Shown: positions 1-4,978 of the stretch, piece after piece
Layout: each line of letters opens with the position of its first letter
How positions within the stretch are numbered: position 1 is the first letter of the stretch
From: Rickettsiales bacterium
GTDB lineage: Bacteria > Pseudomonadota > Alphaproteobacteria > Rs-D84 > CACZYB01
DNA: 6,565 nucleotides
Direction: 5' to 3'
NCBI GenBank assembly: GCA_031255155.1
Contig: JAIRTB010000045.1
Span: forward strand, 1-6,565
The notes under the pieces: model-generated
Told to the model about the DNA's origin: nothing
The model's input: only the letters and a program-made list of their open reading frames with translations
Databases searched by the model: none
Made by a program: the position numbers and the translations under genes

Positions 1-525
1 CAACAGCTCGTCATAATCCGCCTCTATGCCGTCGTCCTTATACTGTTTCAGCCTTCTTTGGGCCTTGACCTCGATACTTGCGGTTAGGAATATTTTCACG
101 GGCGCGTCCGGGAATATTACCGTGCCTATATCCCGGCCCTCGACCACGGCGCCTTTCGCGTTATTCGGCGGGTAATGGCCGAAGTCGACCTGATACTGCC
201 GCACGACTTGGCGAAGCGGCTGGATGCTTGACACCCTGGCCACCAAGCGCGTCGTCGGGCCAAGCCGGATCTCGGGGTCTTTCGCCAGCTCCAATATCTT
301 ATGATTATCGCTTATTATCCTGGTTGCGCGCGTGGCCGCGGCTTCGTCCAAATCGTCGAAGCCGAAGTTTTCGCGCAACAGATTCAATGTGGCCGCGCGA
401 TACAGGCTGCCCGTATCCAAGCATGCGAAAGCGTATTTTTCGCACAGGTTTTTCGCAAGCGTCCCTTTGCCAACGCCCGAAGGCCCGTCGATCGCAACTA
501 TATTCCTATTCACCGGTTTCATCAT
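1..525 (-). CDS. cmk: cytidylate kinase, C-terminus cut by the window edge
   Basis: Cytidylate kinase transfers a phosphate from ATP to CMP/dCMP in the cytoplasm, feeding CTP and dCTP synthesis. Reading the minus strand gives 175 residues with no stop. Visible are the P-loop GPSGVGKGT (residues 14-22), LDTGSLYRA (36-44), which matches the family's LDTGAMYR nucleotide-binding stretch, and EGRDIGT (129-135) followed by VIFPDA, the hallmark of Cmk. A typical Cmk has about 210-225 residues, so roughly 40-50 C-terminal residues lie outside the window. There are two adjacent ATG codons at 525 and 522. A TAAGGA ribosome site at 534-529 is 3 bases before the first and 6 before the second, so either could be used. 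The gene lies 54 bases downstream of the small membrane-protein gene, with a possible terminator between. Truncation is by the edge; no damage is seen in the part present. Confidence 0.95.
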   Translation of the reverse strand, partial: MMKPVNRNIVAIDGPSGVGKGTLAKNLCEKYAFACLDTGSLYRAATLNLLRENFGFDDLDEAAATRATRIISDNHKILELAKDPEIRLGPTTRLVARVSSIQPLRQVVRQYQVDFGHYPPNNAKGAVVEGRDIGTVIFPDAPVKIFLTASIEVKAQRRLKQYKDDGIEADYDELL

Positions 526-558
526 TTTTCCTTATTTCCCTTTCCTTTCAACACTATT

Positions 559-593
559 AAAAAAACCGTCCATCGCGCGCTATGGATAACCGG
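559..593 (-). terminator. possible Rho-independent terminator between the small ORF and cmk
   Basis: On the minus strand TCCAT (573-569 complement partner 586-582) forms a 5-bp stem with ATGGA around an 8-base GC-rich loop. A further CCG/CGG pairing closes it outside a 4-base bulge (TAAC on plus, 587-590). A run of seven T follows directly (565-559). The stop codon of the small ORF lies partly in the loop. The stem is short and bulged, so this is weaker than the clpX terminator; if it works, cmk would depend on readthrough or a promoter inside the small ORF. Confidence 0.4.
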
Positions 594-810
594 ACGCGAG
601 CGAATTTCCCCCGTCCGGCCCGCCGTGCGACAGCGCTATATTCCCGACTATTTCGGATATCACGACCAAGGCGCACATGAACGCCGGAAACGACATAGTC
701 GCGGCGGCAAGCGGAGCAAACAGGAGGGGCGCGCTTTTTTCATGCCATTTATATTCAACCGCATCGTCTTTAATCGTATTTTTCGTATTTCTTGTATTTC
801 TCGGCCGCAT
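580..810 (-). CDS. small single-helix membrane protein of unknown function, 76 aa
   Basis: I do not recognise this protein. From ATG 810 it has a basic N-terminus (MRPRNTRNTKNTIKDD), a short polar stretch ending in KWHEKS, then a hydrophobic segment at about residues 26-58 (LLFAPLAAATMSFPAF, then MCALVVISEIVGNIAL), and a polar Gly/Pro-rich tail. One long or two tightly packed membrane helices with the N-terminus inside are plausible. The start is chosen because AAGGGGG (826-820) lies 9 bases before it. An in-frame ATG at 855 would place the clpX terminator inside the coding sequence and is less likely. Codons resemble those of the neighbours, including ATA for Ile. The gene fills most of the gap between clpX and cmk on the same strand. 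No overlapping frame gives a better protein. It could still be a chance ORF, because I see no homology. Confidence 0.6.
   Translation of the reverse strand: MRPRNTRNTKNTIKDDAVEYKWHEKSAPLLFAPLAAATMSFPAFMCALVVISEIVGNIALSHGGPDGGNSLASGYP
775..801 (-). repeat. three tandem 9-bp units inside the small ORF
   Basis: On the minus strand the units AGAAATACA, AGAAATACG and AAAAATACG follow each other and encode RNT-RNT-KNT just after the start of the small membrane protein. Each unit differs from the next by one base. This looks like replication slippage in a tolerant N-terminal segment. Confidence 0.7.
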
Positions 811-830
811 GCTTTTCAACCCCCTTGCAT

Positions 831-850
831 AAAAAATCCCCTTTCGGGGA
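831..850 (-). terminator. Rho-independent terminator after clpX
   Basis: On the minus strand the sequence reads TCCCC-GAAA-GGGGA followed by six T. This is a perfect 5-bp stem closed by a stable GNRA-type tetraloop with a T tract directly after. It begins 15 bases downstream of the clpX stop codon (868-866), exactly where a terminator for that gene is expected. It is not functional for the plus strand, because no T run follows there. Confidence 0.85.
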
Positions 851-865
851 CGCATTCACGCCGAT

Positions 866-2119
866 TTACGCCGCGAGCGGCTCGGCCCCGGAACCGCTTC
901 GAATCAGAACGGGCGCGCCGCCCTTTACCGTGTCCGCATTGATTATAACCTTTGAAACCCCCTTGTCGTCGGGCAGCGAGAACATTATGTCCATCAGCAG
1001 GCTTTCCACTATCGAGCGCAGGCCGCGCGCGCCGGTCTTTCTTTTTATCGCGCCCCGCGCTATCTCGGACAGGCTGCCGTCCGTGAATTCAAGCTCGGCT
1101 CCCTCCATCTGGAACAGCGCCTTATACTGTTTGACAAGCGCGTTTTTCGGCTCGGTCAATATGCTCGTCAGCGCCTCCTCGTCCAGCTCGTCAAGCGCGA
1201 CGATTATCGGAAGGCGGCCCACAAGCTCGGGTATCAGGCCGTATCTTACCAGATCCTCGGGCTCGATACGGCCGAACAGCTCGGTCAGGCCGGCGCTTTT
1301 CCGCGGCTTTATCTCGGCGCCGAAGCCCATAGAGGTCTCGCGCGTGCGCCTTTCCACCACTTTTTCGATCCCCGAAAACGCCCCGCCGCATATGAACAGG
1401 ATATCGGCCGTGTCGAATTTTATATAATCCTGCTGCGGATGCTTGCGCCCGCCCTGGGGCGGGACGGACACGACCGTGCCCTCTATTATCTTCAAGAGCG
1501 CCTGCTGGACGCCCTCGCCGCTTACATCCCTGGTCAAGCTGGGGCTGTCGCTCTTGCGGCTTATCTTGTCTATCTCGTCTATATACACTATGCCCTTCTG
1601 GGCCTTGCGCTCGTCGTAATCGGAGGCTTGGAGCAGGCGGGACAGGATGCTTTCCACATCGTCGCCCACATAGCCCGCCTCGGTAAGCGTGGTCGCGTCC
1701 GCTATCGTGAACGGAACGTCCAATATCCTTGCCAACGTGCTTGCCAGCAGCGTCTTGCCGCTGCCCGTCGGGCCGATCAGCAATATGTTGCTTTTCTGTA
1801 TCTCGACATCGTTATTCACCGCCGTGTTATGCAGCCTTTTGTAATGGTTATACACCGCGACGGACAAGGCCTTTTTCGCCCGCCTCTGCCCTATGACATA
1901 ATCGTCCAGGTGCGCGGACATGGCCGCGGGGGAGGGCGCGTCCTTTACCGCGCCGCGCAGCATCTTTTTCCCCTCCTCCCTCATTATATTCGCGCACAGC
2001 GCTATGCATGTGTCGCAGATATACACATTCGGCCCCGCTATCAGCTTTTTCGCCTCGTTTTGGGAGCGCCCGCAGAATGAGCAATATTTCATCTGGTCCG
2101 TCATCGCATGATCCGTCAT
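866..2119 (-). CDS. clpX: ATP-dependent protease ATP-binding subunit ClpX
   Basis: ClpX is the AAA+ hexameric unfoldase that recognises substrates and threads them into the ClpP peptidase. The 417-residue length matches the family. The zinc-binding domain has C13, C16, C35 and C38 (CSFCGRS, then CDTC). The AAA+ core has Walker A GPTGSGKT (116-123), pore loop GYVG (149-152), Walker B IVYIDEID (177-184), the substrate-contacting RKH loop (225-227), the arginine finger in PELVGR (R302) and sensor 2 GARGLR (363-368). The ClpP-docking loop reads MGF (264-266) where the usual form is IGF, a conservative change, so ClpP partnering should be kept. ATG 2119 is preferred because it puts 12 residues before the first Cys, as in E. 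coli ClpX; ATGs at 2104 and 2092 are alternatives. No strong ribosome site precedes any of them. No clpP lies next to it; the upstream neighbour, 85 bases away, is a dehydrogenase gene. A terminator follows. Confidence 0.97.
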   Translation of the reverse strand: MTDHAMTDQMKYCSFCGRSQNEAKKLIAGPNVYICDTCIALCANIMREEGKKMLRGAVKDAPSPAAMSAHLDDYVIGQRRAKKALSVAVYNHYKRLHNTAVNNDVEIQKSNILLIGPTGSGKTLLASTLARILDVPFTIADATTLTEAGYVGDDVESILSRLLQASDYDERKAQKGIVYIDEIDKISRKSDSPSLTRDVSGEGVQQALLKIIEGTVVSVPPQGGRKHPQQDYIKFDTADILFICGGAFSGIEKVVERRTRETSMGFGAEIKPRKSAGLTELFGRIEPEDLVRYGLIPELVGRLPIIVALDELDEEALTSILTEPKNALVKQYKALFQMEGAELEFTDGSLSEIARGAIKRKTGARGLRSIVESLLMDIMFSLPDDKGVSKVIINADTVKGGAPVLIRSGSGAEPLAA

Positions 2120-2184
2120 CGTTATTTCATCCGGCCCGCCACAGCACGATCCGACATTTCATCCGGTCCGCCACAGCATGATCC
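2083..2184 (-). repeat. three imperfect tandem copies spanning the clpX leader and start
   Basis: On the minus strand three units begin with GGATCATGC (2184), GGATCGTGC (2152) and GGATCATGC (2114). Each continues through a GGACC- or GGGCC-like core to GATGAAAT. The spacings are 32 and 38 bases, so the copies are not in a common reading frame. The third copy is the true clpX beginning and encodes part of [13 protein letters not shown]. Copies 1 and 3 are also both preceded by AACGATG. Within copy 3 a further 15-base duplication produces the repeated MTD. Confidence 0.8.
2127..2174 (-). CDS. possible 15-residue leader ORF ahead of clpX
   Basis: A GTG at 2174 lies 8 bases after GGAGG (2187-2183), the best Shine-Dalgarno match in the gap between the oxidoreductase and clpX. 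It opens a frame encoding (M)[14 protein letters not shown] and stopping with TGA at 2129-2127, 7 bases before the clpX ATG. An ATG at 2179, only 3 bases from the same site, would give a shorter peptide (MLWRTG). The clpX ATG itself has only a poor ribosome site, so translation of the leader could deliver ribosomes to clpX. This is inference; the ORF is short and arises from the repeated start region, so it may have no function. Confidence 0.25.
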   Translation of the reverse strand: MADRMKCRIVLWRAG

Positions 2185-2204
2185 TCCATCGTTCCAACCT
2201 TAAC

Positions 2205-3158
2205 CTATCTTCGCGCCGATTTCAAGATTTTTTCCTGCAACTCTATCGAGCCTATCGCGTCGTTTTTCGGCATGAAGAACTCTTGCCCGTCAAGCATCGC
2301 CCGCGCGACGCGCCCGTAAAACTCGACATGAGATCCGCCATAGACGCTCGGCGCATCGTAATCCTTATCGGGACGGGGGCCGACGGTCCATTTCGTTATT
2401 TTGTTCAACGCAGGGCCGCCGATTTCCACAATGCCTTTTTCGCCGACTATCTCTATCGCCCCCTCGGCATCGGCATGGGCACGCGTGGTGGCCGACAGCG
2501 ACGCCAGCGCGCCGTTCTTGAACTTGACCACGGCCATGGCCGTGCGGCCCTTATCCTGAACGGCCACGACCTTGACCGGCAAGGCCCCGGCCCCGGCTTT
2601 GGTCCCAGAGGCCGCCGCCCTAACTCCCGCTCCGGCGAACCAATGGATAAGGTCTATATAATGGGAGGCCTGATTTTCGAGCACTCCGCCGCATTTTTTG
2701 CGCCAGCCGCAGTAATATTCCTCATCCCTATGCCAGAACATCCTTGCGTTTACAGCGACGATCTTACCAAGCTTGGGCAGGGCGGCCATGGCTTCGGCGA
2801 CGGTGGGATTCAGCCGGTTCTGGTAAAGCGGGAATATCCGCACGCCCTTTTTCTTCGCAAGCCTATACAGCCTTTTCGCGTCCCGCGAGCCCATGGCGAG
2901 GGGCTTTTCGACTATGACGCTTGCCCCGAAAGCCATGCATTGCATCGCGTGCTTGAAGTGAAGCCCGCTTGGCGTGCAGACGCTCACCACATCGGGCGCG
3001 GCCTTGTCCAGCATCTCCCCCAAATCCACAAAATCGGCGCCGGGGACCGCGGGATCGCATGTCGCGACAAGCTTGAAGCCGGGGTTCCCCCCTATCGCGT
3101 CCAAGTGCGCCCGCGACACGCGTCCCAAGCCCAGCAGCGCGAGCCTTATCTTTTGCAT
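2205..3158 (-). CDS. Gfo/Idh/MocA family NAD(P)-dependent oxidoreductase, probably sugar or sugar-nucleotide
   Basis: This is a 317-residue cytoplasmic dehydrogenase of the Gfo/Idh/MocA family. The N-terminal Rossmann fold starts with LALLGLGRVSRAH (residues 6-18). The catalytic lysine is in VIVEKPLAM (EKP at 84-86). The substrate domain has FPLYQNRLNP (109-118), EYY (147-149) and GGVLENQASHYIDLIHW (157-173), with H166 and D169 as the likely active-site pair. The QNR-NP, EYY and NQ-xx-H-xx-D pattern resembles UDP-N-acetylglucosaminuronate 3-dehydrogenases of the WbpB/WlbA type, but the loop before GGVLENQ looks short and no partner aminotransferase or acetyltransferase is present, so the substrate is open. 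ATG 3158 is chosen because GAGAGG (3169-3164) sits 5 bases before it; a longer frame exists upstream but runs over olsB. It overlaps the olsB end by 13 bases, implying translational coupling. The family call is firm, the substrate is not. Confidence 0.92.
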   Translation of the reverse strand: MQKIRLALLGLGRVSRAHLDAIGGNPGFKLVATCDPAVPGADFVDLGEMLDKAAPDVVSVCTPSGLHFKHAMQCMAFGASVIVEKPLAMGSRDAKRLYRLAKKKGVRIFPLYQNRLNPTVAEAMAALPKLGKIVAVNARMFWHRDEEYYCGWRKKCGGVLENQASHYIDLIHWFAGAGVRAAASGTKAGAGALPVKVVAVQDKGRTAMAVVKFKNGALASLSATTRAHADAEGAIEIVGEKGIVEIGGPALNKITKWTVGPRPDKDYDAPSVYGGSHVEFYGRVARAMLDGQEFFMPKNDAIGSIELQEKILKSARR

Positions 3159-3964
3159 TTCATCCTCTCGTAATGCCTCTTGTAATCCGGGCGGAGATTT
3201 TTCGTCTTGAATATTATGCACACATCCACGCCGTTGAAGCCGTAATCTATCCAGCATTGCCCGCCCACCTTGGCCCCGACGCGCAAGTAGCCCTTGATCA
3301 GCGCGGGAATCTGCCTCATCGCGAGCTTGGCGTCGACGCGGTCCTTTGGCAAAAGGTCCATCCTATGGGCGCATCCGCCCCTGGCCCTTGTCGCAAGCGC
3401 GCCCTTTTCCCTATGCCAATAATACAGGTAGGACAGCGCGTGGGCGAACTTTCCCGGGTCGGTGCCTATGAACGTGCCGCATCCGAACATAAGCACTATG
3501 CCGTGGTCGAACATATACGCCGCAAGCGCGTTCCACATCATCTTCATGACCTTGGCGCTGCGGTATTCCTTTGCCACGCAGCTGCGCCCCAGCTCTAATA
3601 TCTCGCCCTCGACAGAGTCGAACTTCTCTACATCGAACTCGGCCTGGCTATACCATTTGCCCGCAGCCGCCGCCCCTTTGCGGCGCATCAGCCGGTATGT
3701 CCCCACCACATACGCATCCGGATCCGGCCCGGCGGCCTTGTCTATGGCTATCAATATATCGGCATGGGCGTCGAACTCGTCGGTGTCTATCTTTTTCCCG
3801 TGCGTGTCGATGGCCGACTCGCCCGCGCGGACGCTTGATTTCGCGCCGTCTTCCTCGAAAAACACCTTGTAGCGCAATTTCTGGGCCGCAAGAATTTCCT
3901 CCGGCGTTTCGGCCAGGCGGACTTTTATACGCTCGGTTTCAACCGTGTCCAAAAGGGCTGTCAT
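3146..3964 (-). CDS. olsB: L-ornithine N(alpha)-acyltransferase (OlsB-like)
   Basis: OlsB moves a 3-hydroxyacyl chain from acyl carrier protein to the alpha-amino group of ornithine, giving lyso-ornithine lipid, the first step to ornithine lipids in the membrane. The 272-residue protein has a GNAT-type fold. Family landmarks are LRYKVFFEEDGA (about residues 29-40), DEFDAHADILIAID, VVGTYRLMRR, WYSQAEFDVEKF, EILELGRSCVAKEYR, the central FGCGTFIGTDP, LSYLYYWH, and the C-terminal PALIKGYLRVGAKVGG followed by a GFNGVDV stretch. Length and motif order match OlsB and related acyltransferases throughout. ATG 3964 has TAAGGA only 2 bases before it, and there is no better in-frame start; longer readings run into the SPOR gene. 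The olsA-type O-acyltransferase that completes the lipid is not in this window. It sits 41 bases after the SPOR gene and overlaps the following dehydrogenase, so it is probably in one operon. A related acyl-homoserine or hemolysin-annotated paralogue is the main alternative. Confidence 0.88.
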   Translation of the reverse strand: MTALLDTVETERIKVRLAETPEEILAAQKLRYKVFFEEDGAKSSVRAGESAIDTHGKKIDTDEFDAHADILIAIDKAAGPDPDAYVVGTYRLMRRKGAAAAGKWYSQAEFDVEKFDSVEGEILELGRSCVAKEYRSAKVMKMMWNALAAYMFDHGIVLMFGCGTFIGTDPGKFAHALSYLYYWHREKGALATRARGGCAHRMDLLPKDRVDAKLAMRQIPALIKGYLRVGAKVGGQCWIDYGFNGVDVCIIFKTKNLRPDYKRHYERMKCKR

Positions 3965-4005
3965 TTTCCTTACATAATATCCGCGTCCGCCCGTTTGTGC
4001 AAGGA

Positions 4006-4920
4006 TTATTTTGCGCCGCCGGCGACAGAGCACCAATCTCCGCCGGACGACATGGCCGCGCAAAGGCCCGCCAAACCTTTGGCGGAGCCATTGACATAGA
4101 GGCGGTAGAACATGCCTTTGCCGGGAACCTCCTCGTATGATATGGACGGCTCGAAATCGAGGATTTGCGGGTATTCCCGCGCAAGCGCCTTGTATCCCTC
4201 CATGGCCCCTTCCTTTTTCAAATAGGAGGCTATGTGGGCTTTGGACAACCGCCGGGTTTGCGGGGGCATGTCGGGAATTACGCTTGTGGCCGGAGGGATG
4301 GACGGCGGCTCGGGCGAAAGGGCGGCCGCGGGCCCGGGCGAAAGGGCGGCGGACGGAACGGCGGCCGATGGCGCGGGCGAAAGGGCGCTTGATGATAATC
4401 GTTGGGTTTGCATGGGCGAGAGTGTGGGCATGGTCGATGACAGCCGAGGCGTTTGCATGGGCGAGGGCTTTGGCGCGGGAGCAGGGGCAAGAACAGCAGC
4501 AGTGGCAGAAATAGCAGCAGGAGCAGGGGCAGGAGAGTCTTCAAAATACTTGCGCCTCTGCTCGGGCGTGAGGGCCAGCGGTTTTAATACTATCCCATTG
4601 GCGGAGCTTGACGCGGCGTTCGGATTTAAGGCGGCATCATTCGGATTTATCACGGCATCGTTCGGACCGACCGGGGCCTTGTTCGGAGTTGCTTCCCCGG
4701 TGTTCGGATTCGCCTGGCCGGGAGGAATTTCCCCGTCCCGCATTCCCATGCCTTGGGGAGCGTCGGAAGGGTCCAGCGGCGGAAGCTCCTCTATGGGCTT
4801 TATCTCGAAACCGGCATTCTGCTCTTCGACGGCCAGGCCCATCAGCGAATGCCTGTCATCGAACCTTTGTCCCGCCACGGCGGAGCCCCACACCAACAGC
4901 AATAGAAGCGGCTTTTTCAA
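4006..4920 (-). CDS. secreted SPOR-domain protein with repeat-rich linker
   Basis: This 304-residue protein is probably exported and binds septal peptidoglycan. From TTG 4920 it begins MKKPLLLLLVWGSAVAG, a clear signal peptide ending near AVAG-Q. No lipobox Cys is seen, so it may be periplasmic or stay anchored by an uncleaved signal. A Pro/Asp-rich stretch follows, then five NPN heptads (71-105), an Ala/Ser/Pro-rich linker with two SPMQTxRLSS copies (153-162 and 168-177), and a C-terminal region (about 226-304) ending MFYRLYVNGSAKGLAGLC then a Gly-Gly-Asp-Trp-Cys-Ser-Val motif. That ending matches the YRLxVGPF...A..LC..L...G..C.V pattern of alphaproteobacterial SPOR domains. TTG 4920 is preferred over the in-frame TTG 4941 because GAGGG (4930-4926) is 5 bases away and the signal peptide then starts properly. 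It heads the probable SPOR-olsB-dehydrogenase-clpX unit and diverges from the coiled-coil gene. SPOR assignment is by pattern, with the domain's first half weakly conserved. Confidence 0.8.
   Translation of the reverse strand: MKKPLLLLLVWGSAVAGQRFDDRHSLMGLAVEEQNAGFEIKPIEELPPLDPSDAPQGMGMRDGEIPPGQANPNTGEATPNKAPVGPNDAVINPNDAALNPNAASSSANGIVLKPLALTPEQRRKYFEDSPAPAPAAISATAAVLAPAPAPKPSPMQTPRLSSTMPTLSPMQTQRLSSSALSPAPSAAVPSAALSPGPAAALSPEPPSIPPATSVIPDMPPQTRRLSKAHIASYLKKEGAMEGYKALAREYPQILDFEPSISYEEVPGKGMFYRLYVNGSAKGLAGLCAAMSSGGDWCSVAGGAK
4391..4465 (-). repeat. two 30-bp direct repeats, 45 bp apart, in the SPOR gene linker
   Basis: Plus-strand copies at 4391-4420 and 4436-4465 both start GATGA and end GTTTGCATGGGCGAG, with a few differences between. 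They encode SPMQTPRLSS and SPMQTQRLSS. A degenerate third copy (PPQTRRLSK) lies just before the SPOR region, near 4240-4265. A short CGGGCGAAAGGGCG element, encoding ALSP-type peptides, also recurs at 4311, 4335 and 4374. Confidence 0.75.
4606..4710 (-). repeat. five tandem 21-bp units encoding NPN heptads
   Basis: The hexamer TTCGGA recurs on the plus strand at 4619, 4640, 4661, 4682 and 4703, an exact 21-base period. On the coding strand this gives five seven-residue units: NPNTGEA, TPNKAPV, GPNDAVI, NPNDAAL and NPNAASS. The PN pair is invariant while the rest of each unit has diverged, which suggests an old duplication with the PN turn retained. Confidence 0.85.
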
Positions 4921-4925
4921 CTTTT

Positions 4926-4930
4926 CCCTC
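4926..4930 (-). promoter_or_regulatory. ribosome binding site that decides the SPOR gene start
   Basis: GAGGG on the minus strand lies 5 bases before TTG 4920. No similar site precedes the other in-frame TTG at 4941, so translation most likely begins at 4920. Confidence 0.65.
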
Positions 4931-4942
4931 GCGTCCGGCAAG

Positions 4943-4971
4943 AATCTATGCTATAATTCCACAAAGAGCAA
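4943..4971 (-). promoter_or_regulatory. possible promoter for the SPOR-olsB-dehydrogenase-clpX unit
   Basis: On the minus strand a TTGCTC -35-like hexamer (4971-4966) and a TAGATT -10-like hexamer (4948-4943) are 17 bases apart. Transcription would begin near 4936, giving a short leader that still contains the GAGGG ribosome site. Each hexamer matches the consensus only partly, and the element overlaps the plus-strand promoter, so the call is tentative. Confidence 0.35.
4949..4957 (+). promoter_or_regulatory. extended -10 promoter for the coiled-coil gene
   Basis: TGCTATAAT is a perfect TG-N-TATAAT extended -10 element, 22 bases before the ATG at 4979. No good -35 is present at 16-18 bases upstream, which extended -10 promoters can do without. 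Expected initiation is near 4964, leaving a leader of about 15 bases with only a weak AAAGAG-type ribosome site. Confidence 0.6.
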
Positions 4972-4978
4972 CAGAAAA

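Noticed and set aside
580..855. Longer version of the small membrane protein starting at ATG 855
   Set aside because: It would translate through the clpX terminator hairpin and has no good ribosome site. ATG 810 has AAGGGGG 9 bases before it.
301..942. Plus-strand frame of about 213 codons across cmk, the small ORF and the clpX end
   Set aside because: It runs antisense through a certain cmk and two terminators, and its product is Arg/Pro-rich with no motif.
2083..2184. Short CRISPR-like repeat array
   Set aside because: The copies are nearly contiguous without unique spacers, differ from each other, and include the clpX coding start.
2178..3173. Plus-strand frame of about 331 codons opposite the dehydrogenase
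   Set aside because: The minus strand carries clear Gfo/Idh/MocA motifs over the same interval; this frame has none.
3974..4002. TTGCAC and TATTAT, 17 bases apart, just before olsB on the minus strand
   Set aside because: Transcription would start inside the olsB ribosome site and leave almost no leader. The -35 match is poor, and a shared operon transcript is simpler.
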